Positions 44,997 through 53,101 of a stretch of DNA of 64,000 nucleotides are shown here, piece after piece. Location: the NCBI RefSeq assembly GCF_019880205.1, contig NZ_CP082297.1, positions 25,115 through 89,114 of the forward strand, written 5' to 3'. The notes below the pieces were generated by a model, which was not told the DNA's origin, did no database searches, and worked only from the letters and a program-made list of their open reading frames with translations. Source of the stretch: Pantoea alfalfae (GTDB lineage Bacteria; Pseudomonadota; Gammaproteobacteria; Enterobacterales; Enterobacteriaceae). Both the position numbers and the translations under genes were made by a program. Positions within the stretch are counted from its first letter, which is position 1. Each line of letters opens with the position of its first letter.

Positions 44997-45069
44997 GGCC
45001 CCTTAGCTCAGCGGTCAGAGCGTGCGACTCACAATCGCCCGGTCTCTGGTTCAAATCCAGCAGGGGCCA
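44997..45069 (+). tRNA. tRNA-Val-like, anticodon CAC
   Basis: A full cloverleaf can be drawn: acceptor GGCCCCT/AGGGGCC (perfect), D arm GCTC/GAGC, anticodon loop CTCACAA (anticodon CAC, codon GUG), T loop TTCAAAT with a 4-bp core stem. The terminal CCA is not encoded, and the anticodon and T stems each have one end mismatch. It is unlike host tRNA-Val and has a phage/plasmid look. Confidence 0.75.
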
Positions 45070-45073
45070 CTAT

Positions 45074-45149
45074 GCCGATTTAGCTCAGATGGCAGAGCAA
45101 CTGATTCGTAATCAGCAGGTCACCAGTTCAATTCCAGTAATCGGCACCA
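45074..45149 (+). tRNA. tRNA-Thr-like, anticodon CGT
   Basis: Acceptor GCCGATT pairs with AATCGGC and is followed by ACCA (encoded CCA). The anticodon loop TTCGTAA gives CGT (codon ACG), as in E. coli tRNA-Thr(CGT), with which it shares the acceptor stem. The T stem pairs poorly (ACCAG against CCAGT), so folding or function may be impaired. Starts 4 nt after the previous tRNA. Confidence 0.75.
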
Positions 45150-45153
45150 TAAA

Positions 45154-45224
45154 GCGGCCATCGTATATTGGCATTACTTCAGCTTCCCAGGCTGATGATG
45201 CGGGTTCGATTCCTGATAATAGCT
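45154..45224 (+). tRNA. Degenerate tRNA-Gly-like, anticodon CCC
   Basis: The anticodon arm TCAGC-TTCCCAG-GCTGA and the T arm CGGG-TTCGATT-CCTG are good. The acceptor strands GCGGCCA and TAATAGC pair at only three or four of seven positions. It resembles E. coli tRNA-Gly(CCC) and is probably a decayed third member of the cluster. Confidence 0.5.
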
Positions 45225-45360
45225 CTCTCAGAACTAATCCATTCATCACATTCCTGCAACGCCAATGATCAAAGCTCACCTGCTCACTGCGCGTCATTGA
45301 CTAACTGTTGCTTTCAAATGATTTAAAATCCGCAAAAAAGTGATTTCACATGGAGGGGCA

Positions 45361-45636
45361 ATGAAAACCAGTTTTTCTGACAAATCCCAGTGGGGTATTC
45401 TCGAATATCTTTATCGTATTTATCCGCGGACGATGAGTGAACCAGAAATCTGCCGGGAATTTGGGCCTGTTAATAACAAAGGTCTGGTCGCTAACATCCG
45501 CCAGCTGATATCTGAAGGGAGTGTGGAAGAGAAGGCGATAGTTAAAATCATGGGGAGAAATACTGTTTCACCTGATGAGCTGAAACTGACCCGTAATGGT
45601 ACGCGGCTGGTGAGAAAGTCACTGCGCAACAATTGA
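45361..45636 (+). CDS. Small winged-helix-like protein, 91 aa
   Basis: ATG at 45361 follows a GGAGGGG ribosome site. The sequence looks like a winged helix: a helical segment (WGILEYLYRIYPRTMSEPEICREFG), then NKGLVANIRQLISEGSVEEKAI and a C-terminal strand with LKLTRNGTRLVRK. No named family. Found near tRNAs and debris of phage origin; might be a small regulator. Confidence 0.6.
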   Translation: MKTSFSDKSQWGILEYLYRIYPRTMSEPEICREFGPVNNKGLVANIRQLISEGSVEEKAIVKIMGRNTVSPDELKLTRNGTRLVRKSLRNN

Positions 45637-45675
45637 TTTAACTGTGCGATACTCCTGATAAATCGAGGCAAAAAC

Positions 45676-45897
45676 ATGAAGTGGTTAACCGTGACAGCCT
45701 GTCTGGGTATGCTGACTGCCTGCAGTTCCGCCCCTGTGCAGCAAAGTTCAGCCGATCGTTACTGTCATCTCCAGGGCGGCACGCTGTCTTATGAAAAACG
45801 GCTGTTCGGTAAAACCGGGTACTGCGTGTTGCCTGATGGCACCAGGATTGAGCACTGGCGCTTATACCTTAAAAATCGCATGCTGCCCTCAGATTAA
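45676..45897 (+). CDS. Small DUF333-type lipoprotein, 73 aa
   Basis: A lipoprotein signal ends at GMLTACSS (lipobox LTAC, Cys16). The mature part has the DUF333 pattern: YCHLQGGTLSYEKR, GYCVLPDGTRIEHWRLY. Such proteins are small outer-membrane lipoproteins of unknown function. It follows the previous gene by 39 nt, possibly in one transcript. Confidence 0.8.
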   Translation: MKWLTVTACLGMLTACSSAPVQQSSADRYCHLQGGTLSYEKRLFGKTGYCVLPDGTRIEHWRLYLKNRMLPSD

Positions 45898-45898
45898 A

Positions 45899-46000
45899 TC
45901 ACCAGGGCAGATTTGAGATCTGGTAATAGATAAAATACATGACCATTACGTAAAGGCCAAACCATCCGGCCAGCAATACTTTTGTTGGAATTCTTTTCAC
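45899..46000 (-). CDS. Tiny single-pass membrane protein, 33 aa
   Basis: GTG start at 46000 behind AAGGTGATG; the sequence is (V/M)KRIPTKVLLAGWFGLYVM then VMYFIYYQISNLPW. It has a positive N-terminus and one hydrophobic helix. It overlaps nothing and sits convergent to the DUF333 gene. Too short for confident prediction, but the ribosome site and clean hydrophobic helix support it. Confidence 0.4.
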   Translation of the reverse strand: MKRIPTKVLLAGWFGLYVMVMYFIYYQISNLPW

Positions 46001-46009
46001 ACCATCACC

Positions 46010-46120
46010 TTACGAGAAGCAGTAATCCGCGTACCAAGCGAAGAAAAACCATATGAACACGCAATAGGCTATAACGCCGGACGCGAACAAGAATATGTCT
46101 TTTTCATTTAACTTAAACAT
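46010..46120 (-). CDS. Tiny single-pass membrane protein, 36 aa
   Basis: ATG at 46120, reading MFKLNEKDIFLFASGVIAY followed by CVFIWFFFAWYADYCFS: a short polar start and one long hydrophobic helix. It lies 9 nt upstream of the other tiny membrane gene on the same strand, suggesting a two-gene unit. Confidence 0.4.
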   Translation of the reverse strand: MFKLNEKDIFLFASGVIAYCVFIWFFFAWYADYCFS

Positions 46121-46364
46121 ATCCGTATTAAATAACACCAGTAGTCAACCGAATTAAAACGTCACTAAGAAATTGCGTTAATTCTGACGTTTTTTTGCAC
46201 TAATGTCATCAACAGCAACAAAGTTGATTAAAATCAATAAATCCCATACATGAGAAATTTCCGTTTAACTAATATTGCTTTTAATCATCGCATAATTGCT
46301 TTCGTGAGTGCGACCTCACGAAAAAAATATATAAACTCTATGCTAATTGCATCGGTATTCGATG
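46121..46364. other. AT-rich gap with an inverted repeat
   Basis: No gene seen. TTTCGTGAG and CTCACGAAA (46300-46323, 6-nt spacer) form a perfect hairpin or operator. The two hairpins described in the following entries come next, so a short RNA starting here is possible. Confidence 0.35.
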
Positions 46365-46391
46365 ACGCCCATTATCCCGGGCGTTTTTTTT
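46365..46391 (+). terminator. Rho-independent terminator
   Basis: ACGCCC and GGGCGT arms with an 8-nt loop followed by eight T. It lies ~160 bp upstream of the glycosyltransferase fragment and would end a short transcript, perhaps a small RNA or leader. Confidence 0.75.
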
Positions 46392-46470
46392 GAGTTTGTA
46401 TGCTGTTTCGTGATGTTGTGTGACGCTTTGAGGCAATTCCTGATGATCCTCGTGCTGACCTTGCCTCAGT

Positions 46471-46516
46471 GGCTGCCAACGATTCAGAGGCGTTACGTTG
46501 GCAGCCTTCTTTTCTT
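46471..46516 (+). terminator. Long hairpin followed by a pyrimidine run upstream of the glycosyltransferase
   Basis: GGCTGCCAAC and GTTGGCAGCC form a perfect 10-bp stem with a 16-nt loop, then TTCTTTTCTTTCTCC. It sits ~35 nt before the GT25 start, so it may act as a terminator or attenuator. Confidence 0.55.
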
Positions 46517-46549
46517 TCTCCCTTTGAACCACATAAAGGACTATCTGTG

Positions 46550-47284
46550 ATGAAGATATTCGTCATTAATCTTTCGCGGTCTCCAGAACGTCGGGCTTCT
46601 ATGGAACAACAGCTATCTCTCCTTAATCTTGACTATGAAATAGTCGAAGCTGTTGACGGCTCCCAGCTCTCATATACAGAAATAATGAAAGAAACAATGC
46701 CGCTGAACTACGCGCTTAGTTGTGGTGAAGTAGGCTGTGCGCTCAGCCATATCAACATCTGCAAAAGAATAGCCTCTGAGGGTATACCGATGGCATTGAT
46801 CTTGGAGGATGACGCGCTCATTGATTACAGGACGGTGGAGGTTATGTCGCAAATTGAATAAATAAATATTTCCTGCCCTACCGTGACCTTACTTACCGAA
46901 ATATCCAAATACATTGAAAACCAAAATTTTAATTTAAATCAAGGCCGCTATATATACGATGTGCTCGAAGCCTATCGCTCGCATGGTTATATAGTCAATC
47001 ATAGCGCTGCAATAAAGCTTACCGAGTTTCTTTATCCAGTCCGGATGGTAGCGAATAGATGGAAGACACTCAGAGAATACTCTATTTGCAACATTGAAGC
47101 GGTCATACCGCCAGTGATAAGAAAATCAGCGCACTCTGAAACCTCAACCATTCAAATCTACGATAACGGCTCCAACTGGCTTGATCAAAAGAAAAAAGTC
47201 TTGTGGGTGGAAATTAAGAAACACCTCCCATTAAGGATTAAACTCAAGCGCTTTTATGGGCCTCTTTCGTCTATCCATTTCTGA
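46550..47284 (+). pseudogene. Glycosyltransferase family 25 (LPS type), disrupted
   Basis: The first part (MKIFVINLSRSPERRASMEQQL..., GEVGCALSHINICKRI, ALILEDDALI) is the N-terminal half of GT25 enzymes that add galactose in LPS or capsule synthesis. It stops at 46861. A second frame from 46883 (NLNQGRYIYDVLEAYRSHGYIVNHSAAIKL) resembles the C-terminal half. The central ~90 residues are missing or scrambled, so the gene is broken by a deletion plus frameshift. Confidence 0.75.
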
Positions 47285-47599
47285 AAATATCAAAGTAACG
47301 AAGTGGCCTTTTGGACAAGGCTTCATAAGCTTACCGTGCACCTGTTGACTCTTCCGTCCCACTGACGCCAGCGAGGCGTCTAAACGTCCAGTAAGCGGTT
47401 GAACCAACCCCGTTAGTGTTGGATTTTTTATGCCTGTCATTTTGTGGGCGCATTGCGCGTTCATGCCCCGATCAATGTCGGGAGGGCGACTAATACAACA
47501 CCCGCAAGGGGAATAAGTCCGCGGTCTTACTGCCGTTTCGAACCTACCGACACCACTGCGACTTAGTGGAAACTTCGAAAAAACAGTAAGGGCAATGCC
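47285..47599 (+). other. P4-like prophage immunity/leader region
   Basis: The stretch from TGACGCCAGCGAGGCGTCTA through TGTTGGATTTTTTATGCCTG, GGGAGGGCGACTAATACAAC and ACCCGCAAGGGGAATAAGTC is like the leader RNA/immunity segment upstream of antirepressor-type genes in P4-like and lambdoid prophages of enterobacteria. It contains paired GACGCC/GGCGTC words. No intact gene. Identification is from memory of such regions. Confidence 0.5.
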
Positions 47600-48022
47600 A
47601 TGTCAGATATGATCCACAGCTTAAATTCAGAGATAACCATCCACGAAGGCCGAGCTGTCACTACTTCCATTGCAGTAGCCTCATTTTTTAATAAGCAGCT
47701 TAAACACGTACTCGCTAAAATCCAATCCTTAAAATGCTCTTCAGGTTTTACATCGGCCAACTTTTCGGCTCAAGTCCAACATGTAGGAATATGTAACGGA
47801 GCCAGCAGAGAATCGAAATACTACGAAATCACAAAAAACGGCTTCGTCTTCCTGGTCATGGGCTTCACTGGCAAAAAGACCGCTGCTTTCAAAGAAACCT
47901 ACATTGCCGAGTTTGATCGCATGGAAGCCGAACTACACCGCTCCGAATCACGCGAAATCATCCAAGGTGATGGCCACTCTCTTCTAATCCACTTTGACAG
48001 AAAAACCAATCAGATTAGCTAG
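47600..48022 (+). CDS. Rha-family phage regulatory protein, probably truncated, 140 aa
   Basis: The N-terminal pattern VTTSIAVASFFNKQLKHVLAKIQ, the central FTSANFSAQVQHVG and YYEITKNGFVFLVMGFTGKKTAAFKETYIAEF are the Rha (pRha) domain, a phage regulatory protein that interferes with infection in strains lacking IHF. The C-terminal half is lost: after 48022 a different frame carries ATVERVRGWMEKQGYRV and similar pieces, implying a frameshift. Part of a prophage remnant. Confidence 0.75.
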   Translation: MSDMIHSLNSEITIHEGRAVTTSIAVASFFNKQLKHVLAKIQSLKCSSGFTSANFSAQVQHVGICNGASRESKYYEITKNGFVFLVMGFTGKKTAAFKETYIAEFDRMEAELHRSESREIIQGDGHSLLIHFDRKTNQIS

Positions 48023-48278
48023 ACCGAGCAACTACCTGCCGATGCAATTGTCGCTACAGTCGAGCGTGTTCGCGGCTGGATGGAAAAGCAAGGTTATAGA
48101 GTCATGTCTAAAACGAAATCAAAAATATGACGCTGGCACAGCTGCTGCTGCTGAAGTAAACGCCCATGCTTTACCACCTCTGATAATATTATTGAGTTCC
48201 ATCTCGTCCTTGCTCTGAGCGATGCTATAGCCGCTGCACGCATGCAGACATCAGCAAGTGTGCGGCGGCTTTTTTATG

Positions 48279-48424
48279 GCACTCCGGCCAAGTTATCGCG
48301 CTATATCCCGCCTCATCGCTGACGCCGCTGAGATTCAGCTTGCGTAGCGCTTTGCCGTATTTAGTCCACGCGATAAGGCTGGCTTTGTCTTCATCGTCTA
48401 GAATGCCTGCGCTTTCTTCTCTTT
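48279..48424 (-). pseudogene. Phage tail fibre assembly protein (Tfa) fragment
   Basis: The minus strand reads AGILDDEDKASLIAWTKYGK, ALRKLNLSGVSDEAG and ITWPE without interruption, the typical C-terminal end of tail fibre assembly chaperones. Nothing of the N-terminal part remains. Another piece of prophage debris, in a stretch (48023-48583) that otherwise has no gene. Confidence 0.75.
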
Positions 48425-48583
48425 ACCATACGGTCATGGTGGCGTTCGCTGCGGTGAGCAGGTAGCATTACTTAATCAGAAGCTGACAGACTATGCCCAT
48501 ACGTGCCCCATAAACTAACCAGCTAAATATAAATAATAGACTAATCTGATAGTTAGCCCCAAAAGACAGTCACGCCAATCAAT

Positions 48584-48943
48584 GTGACTACGACCGCAAA
48601 TAATGTTGAAAAACATTTTTATTGCCCATATTCTGAAAGCCTCGATAAAAGAATATCGCTAAACTTTCATGTGATATTTAATCCTCCTTCAGGTCAGCCA
48701 TACACGGTCAAGGCTGTTAAGAGGACTACTGGTCCTGAGGCTCAAAGAAATTCAGCGTTAAAAGAAGTAAAAAAAGACAGATTAATGAATTTTTACGCAG
48801 GCCAGTGGCATGCTGATATTTCTGAAGCGACCAGTTATCACGGTTTACATCATATGATAATCACTATCATAGACAGCAGGTGTAGGGAAGTTGATAATAC
48901 TATATTCAGTATTTATATAAGCTGGGCATGGGAGATAAAATAA
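48584..48943 (+). CDS. Hypothetical protein, 119 aa
   Basis: The GTG at 48584 is the only start candidate near the 5' end and has no strong ribosome site. Soluble, no motif recognised; NFHVIFNPPSGQPYTVKAVKRTTGPEAQR is the most distinctive segment. AT-rich like the small genes that follow; possibly phage or plasmid accessory. Confidence 0.4.
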   Translation: MTTTANNVEKHFYCPYSESLDKRISLNFHVIFNPPSGQPYTVKAVKRTTGPEAQRNSALKEVKKDRLMNFYAGQWHADISEATSYHGLHHMIITIIDSRCREVDNTIFSIYISWAWEIK

Positions 48944-49054
48944 TGAACTGATGACATTCGGGCTATACTGTAAGAGGATTCAATTGTAATCTTGTTGATA
49001 GCAACAGCGATGTTATTATTTCCTTTATGAATTAAAAAACTCCAAAGGTAAAAT

Positions 49055-49270
49055 GTGAATCAGGCCACAACAATTTTAGAAATTATACGCGTACTGATAC
49101 CTATTATAATAGCCTTGATTTTTTGGGGTTATCTTTTTTTTATTACGCGTCATATAAAGGACCTGCAGTCACATCTCAAAGACAGACTATGGCTTGATGA
49201 CCCATCCCAGGCTGAACAATCCCAGCAGGATAGAGACCTTAAGAAATACATATTCGTTAAAGAGACATAG
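49055..49270 (+). CDS. Small membrane protein, 71 aa
   Basis: GTG start at 49055 behind CCAAAGGTAAAAT. One hydrophobic segment at residues ~7-30 (ILEIIRVLIPIIIALIFWGYLFFI), then a polar C-terminus with Gln/Asp. Function unknown. The following 430 bp (49271-49705) hold nothing I recognise. Confidence 0.45.
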   Translation: MNQATTILEIIRVLIPIIIALIFWGYLFFITRHIKDLQSHLKDRLWLDDPSQAEQSQQDRDLKKYIFVKET

Positions 49271-49705
49271 GCAAACAGGACAAAGATATTTGCAATCCTG
49301 TTTACCGGGCTGGCAATAACTTTTATTTTTATAACGAATGGTTAAATAACTACCCGGCAGAAGGGGTGATTTTGCGGACGGTGTGGAGAGTGTGTAAAAA
49401 CTGGCTGGCAGCTGTCAGATGATTAGTTGCCAGGTCTTCTGCAGGATCTTGTAAAGCGGTACATAATGCAGATTGAAACTGGCGTGAAGTTAGACCTGAA
49501 ATGGCTGACAATGTTTCATAGTCCTTTTGATATTTTTACGTCACACTGCAACTTCGATTAATCAGCAGTATATCTTTAAACCTCATTGTATAGCATGGTG
49601 ACAGAATTATCATTTTTAAGTATATCAAGCTCAGTTATGCAATACTAAAACAGGCTGGGCATACAACATTCGAAAGAGTTAAAAATTGCTTTTGGAGAGT
49701 GATCT

Positions 49706-49855
49706 ATGAATGATGATAACCATATAGCCATCAGGGAAGCTGATGAAAGAGAGCGATCCAATAACTGGCTTGCACGAATGAATTTCAATGGCATCATGTT
49801 GATCCTAGAGGTTATTGCTATAAGCATAATTTTATACTGCCTATATAGAAACTAA
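49706..49855 (+). CDS. Small single-pass membrane protein, 49 aa
   Basis: ATG at 49706 follows a TTGGAGAG ribosome site. Charged N-terminus (MNDDNHIAIREADERERSNN) and a C-terminal hydrophobic helix (IMLILEVIAISIILYCLY). Unknown function; well placed start and helix make it credible. Confidence 0.45.
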   Translation: MNDDNHIAIREADERERSNNWLARMNFNGIMLILEVIAISIILYCLYRN

Positions 49856-50020
49856 ACCTTCAATATTCTCAACTTTTCATTTCACGCTTCATCTGCAAGA
49901 CACTGTTGCGTTCTCCCTGAACCACAAACCACACTTTACCCTTCCCCGAGCGGTTAATGATGTTCAGCGCGGCCATTAATGCATCTGCGTTCGCACTCGG
50001 CGGCGGCTCGCTGGACCTTA

Positions 50021-50314
50021 TCAGTGATAACACCATTGCCTGGCACGGGCCGACTCAATCAGCATTCCGATAGTCAGAGGGATGGCCTCGCGCGGTTTTT
50101 TTGGATAATAGTGGCTGAAATTCACCTGATCAAAATCCATTGTAAACGCATCAAAGACATTCTGAAGGCATTCCGCAGCATCCTGCGGGTCCAGCTTCAT
50201 GTCCAGATTGAGCGACATCTCTGGCGTGAGTGATTTTTTCCGGAACGTCAGCACGGATCTGCCGTTCCACGGCTCAATGAGTGCCATCACGCGTGCCTGG
50301 GTGTCATCTACCAT
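50021..50314 (-). CDS. DUF1493 family protein, 97 aa
   Basis: The middle (LTPEMSLNLDMKLDPQDAAECLQNVFDAFTMDF) and the end (KPREAIPLTIGMLIESARARQW) match DUF1493, small proteins with an acyl-carrier-like look found in enterobacteria. It overlaps the end of the next gene upstream (50308-50631) by 7 nt, so they form an operon. Function unknown. Confidence 0.75.
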   Translation of the reverse strand: MVDDTQARVMALIEPWNGRSVLTFRKKSLTPEMSLNLDMKLDPQDAAECLQNVFDAFTMDFDQVNFSHYYPKKPREAIPLTIGMLIESARARQWCYH

Positions 50315-50631
50315 AACTTATCCTCCCCGCGGGCGATGGCATTGTAAAGTCTGACCGAATTGAAACTGATATCGGCAACGTCTCTGGCCAGAATCACCCA
50401 GCCTACGACAGGTATAGCCCGTCCAACAAAGGTGCTGAGCTTAAGCGTAAAGAGAATACGGGCGTTGCGGGGCGGATACCCCCCTACAATTGACGGGAGC
50501 TTAATGCTGAAGGGAAACTTGGCTTTAGGAAACACTCTGCGCGCTGCCCGTGAGGCATAGGACGTTCCCTCGAGAGCATCGCGCGGTTTGGTGCGGGTAG
50601 TCAGGACATTACGCCCATACAGGATGGCCAC
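50308..50631 (-). CDS. Hypothetical protein paired with DUF1493, 107 aa
   Basis: A basic protein with one hydrophobic segment near residues 67-85 (STFVGRAIPVVGWVILARD). Proteins of this type often precede DUF1493 genes in enterobacteria as a pair. No function known. ATG at 50631 lies inside a possible small upstream frame (50609-50689). Confidence 0.55.
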   Translation of the reverse strand: MAILYGRNVLTTRTKPRDALEGTSYASRAARRVFPKAKFPFSIKLPSIVGGYPPRNARILFTLKLSTFVGRAIPVVGWVILARDVADISFNSVRLYNAIARGEDKLW

Positions 50632-50689
50632 AGTTGTTATTTAGTTCTTCAGTTATGTCCACTGCCAGCTCCTGCAGGTTCAGCTTCAT
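50609..50689 (-). CDS. Possible tiny upstream ORF, 26 aa
   Basis: MKLNLQELAVDITEELNNNC..., ATG at 50689, ending inside the next gene. It could be a leader peptide coupled to the DUF1493 pair or the true beginning of an upstream gene. Weak evidence only. Confidence 0.25.
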   Translation of the reverse strand: MKLNLQELAVDITEELNNNCGHPVWA

Positions 50690-50809
50690 TTATCGTCCTG
50701 ACGCTTCTTAAATAATACCTTCCGCGTACAGGCCTGACAACCTGTCAGGCACAGGATAAGCAGATACGGTACTTCAGCCATATCTCCCTACAGTTAGAAG
50801 ACACTACTG

Positions 50810-52003
50810 TCAGACGCAAGGAAATGCAGGGATGTCTGACTTCGCAGCAACATCCCAGTACCACCAACGCCCGGGCCCACATTCCGCCTCATAGTGAGAA
50901 GTTTTTACCTGCCTGCGCTGCAGGTACTCTAGAGAGCTCATGCCGAACATTTCCATCGGAAGCGCATCCACGCCAGAAAAGTCTTTGAGCACAAAATCCG
51001 TAAAAACATCTTCTTCACTGTCATAGCGCAGAGGCTTGATAAAACGGCGTTTTTGCTGCCACAGCCCCCTCATAACCTGAATCCAGCGGAATAAAGCGTG
51101 GGCTGACCGTCATCAGCGCTATATCGATCACGGTAATGCAGCTGGACGGCCATTTACGCCCGTCTATTTGCCTGAACGATGTTTCCGGCGGTTCTGTTTC
51201 AGCGATAATCACTACTTTCATTCCCCTGCGCCAGTCGCCGAGTTCGCGACAAAAGCTACGCTCCAGGCGGTGACGAACGTCATCAGGCATAACCAGATCA
51301 GGAAAGCCAGAAAACAGCCCCAGTGGCAGCATAGTTTTCAGCCGTGCCTCACCGGCTTGACTCCAGCCAGCACAGAAACGACGATGAGTCGCCGTTTGTT
51401 CTTTTTGGCCGCTCTCATGTGTTCCCGGTTAGCGATAACCTGCGGCGTATCTTTCATGGCCATGAGCAGCAGGGATTCTTCCAGCGGCACGCGACCAATA
51501 CGAATCCGGGCAGCCGTATGCTGCAGGCGCCAGCTCACCCCGCCAGGGGTGCGTTTCTTTTTATCGACGGGGTGCCATACATTGATACCAGACTGCTCCC
51601 ACAGCAGGTGCAGAAGCTCCAGCAGGCTCATCGAGGGCCGCCGTTTGCGTTTCACCGGTTCATCAGCTGAGACGTTTTCAGCCGGTTTTACATCGGAAGG
51701 GGCCTTTTTCTGGAGGCCTGTGGGTAGTCGGACCACAATGGTGCCATCCGCTGCAGCACGGACCGTGTCCCCCAGATAAATCTCCGCCTGGCGTTCATCA
51801 GACCACCCTGAATAAAACCGGCAGTCAGGTTTATGTTCATTACCCGTGAAGGCGTATGAAGATAACCAGCAGCGTTCGGTATCCCGGGAGTGCTTAAGCC
51901 AGCGCTCCCAGGTGGATGTTTCATTCTGCTGGAAAGCCTCAGAGGCCTCCTGCTGGCCCCGCTGACCAGTAAAGTGAACCGGATAAACTTTTTTCTTTGT
52001 CAT
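50810..52003 (-). pseudogene. DUF1173 family gene, decayed copy
   Basis: The sequence follows the intact DUF1173 gene at 9151-10455 closely, beginning MTKKKVYPVHFTGQRGQQEA. It has lost ~30 residues after WLKHSRD (the CRCLP region) and has frameshifts near 51335 and 51065 that split it into three frames. The C-terminus (WWYWDVAAKSD) is kept. It heads the second copy of the DUF1173-PLD-hha-repB module. Confidence 0.92.
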
Positions 52004-52040
52004 ATACAGTCCGTTAAGCAGATTATATTTCCCATGTCGA

Positions 52041-52350
52041 TCATGAATAATTGCACTGTCCCGACGATGACTCGGCCCAGAGGCGGTTAAATTCATTCTG
52101 ATATTGCTGACTCAGGAATGAATTGTCTTTGATAACCAGCGCATACTCGGCATTACGTTTTTCATCTGATGATGTGTAATTAAACGATCCCTTCTGCTCA
52201 CTATTGTTTTCTATAACAATAAATTCGTTATGTATAATACTTTACTGTGTATCTTTTCTGACCGGAACACCCGAACCGGTCAGTCCGTTACTCATTAACC
52301 AGCGGCCGTGAAATTTTTCATCAACCACAACTCTTACGAGACACCCTGTT
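52041..52350 (-). pseudogene. PLD-family nuclease gene, decayed copy
   Basis: The minus strand keeps VVVDEK, SIIHNEFIVIENNS and KGSFNYTSSDEKRNAEYALVI. There is a stop just before SIIHN, the HKD lysine is Glu, and the signal peptide and N-terminal third are missing. Homologous to 10493-11005 and in the same position relative to DUF1173 and hha. Confidence 0.88.
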
Positions 52351-52442
52351 TTGATATGTTTTTAAGCGCTTTTGCTACGAGCAAATTGGTAAATTCGTAG
52401 AGAGACATGTCGGCAGACCGGCACTTGGGCGTATAAAATATT

Positions 52443-52715
52443 ATGATGAGTACCAGAGTGGTGCAGTCCTGTGAAAGCCCGCCTGCAGGTCAGAGCTGGG
52501 ATAGGGGAAGATTGACAAAAACAGATTGGTTGATGCGATTCAGACGTTGTCGTTCGATAGATACGCTGGAGACTGTATATGAGCACCTGAAATACAAAAG
52601 TGACTCGAAAGAAGAGTTCGCCATTACTTTAGCATACGATCATCGAAAGGCTGAATTAAAAGTAGGGAAGTTGTTCGATCGTGTTCGGGCACAAGTATGG
52701 AAACTCGTTAAATGA
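52443..52715 (+). CDS. hha: Hha/YmoA-family nucleoid modulator, second copy, 90 aa
   Basis: From about residue 24 it reads LTKTDWLMRFRRCRSIDTLETVYEHL, then AYDHRKAELKVGKLFDR and VWKLVK: a complete Hha domain. The first ~23 residues are not Hha-like and the true start may be internal (TTG near 52512). It differs from the copy at 11133 enough to be a diverged paralogue. A 45-bp palindrome follows. Confidence 0.85.
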   Translation: MMSTRVVQSCESPPAGQSWDRGRLTKTDWLMRFRRCRSIDTLETVYEHLKYKSDSKEEFAITLAYDHRKAELKVGKLFDRVRAQVWKLVK

Positions 52716-52750
52716 GAGACTGCGTGGCGTAGCAGCAAGATTTTACCGTT

Positions 52751-52795
52751 AACTGACGGCGCACACACAAATTTTTTGTGTGTGCGCCGTCAGTT
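52751..52795. repeat. 45-nt near-perfect palindrome (21-bp arms, 3-nt centre)
   Basis: The left arm AACTGACGGCGCACACACAA plus one A pairs over 21 bp with the right arm, around a TTT centre at 52772-52774. It lies 35 bp after hha and ~350 bp before repB. It lacks a T-run outside the stem. The ACACAC/GTGTGT part resembles the iteron core, so it may belong to the origin rather than act only as a terminator. Confidence 0.8.
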
Positions 52796-52942
52796 GAACA
52801 AGCCGCAGGCGCGTTAGCAAAGAAGATCATTTATCCACACTTGCACAGGCTCGATCCAATAACTTACCAATTTAGATCCTTATAGTACCTTAAAGATCCC
52901 GCTATCTCTCAGGCCCTGTCACATAAGGCCTGAAGTACTTTT

Positions 52943-53047
52943 ATCATGTGTGGTGGCGGGGTAAACATGTGTCCTGACGGGAAATTCGTGTGTGCTGGCG
53001 GGCTGGTAATGTGTGCTGTTGGGATGTAATGTGTGTGCTGTTGGGAT
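52943..53047. repeat. Upstream iterons of the active replicon
   Basis: Five direct copies of an (A/C)TGTGTGCTGGCGGG-type motif, near 52944, 52966, 52987, 53009 and 53031, at ~22-bp spacing, ending ~55 bp before repB. This is the usual layout of FIB-type origins, where the initiator binds its own promoter region and the origin. Confidence 0.85.
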
Positions 53048-53101
53048 AGAAGCCATTTTTATTAACAGGAAGATCCTGTGACGCAGAATTGAGATAACTA
53101 T

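Noticed and set aside
44738..45268. 176-residue open frame across the tRNA cluster
   Set aside because: It is a by-product of the tRNA and terminator sequences and has no ribosome site or family resemblance.
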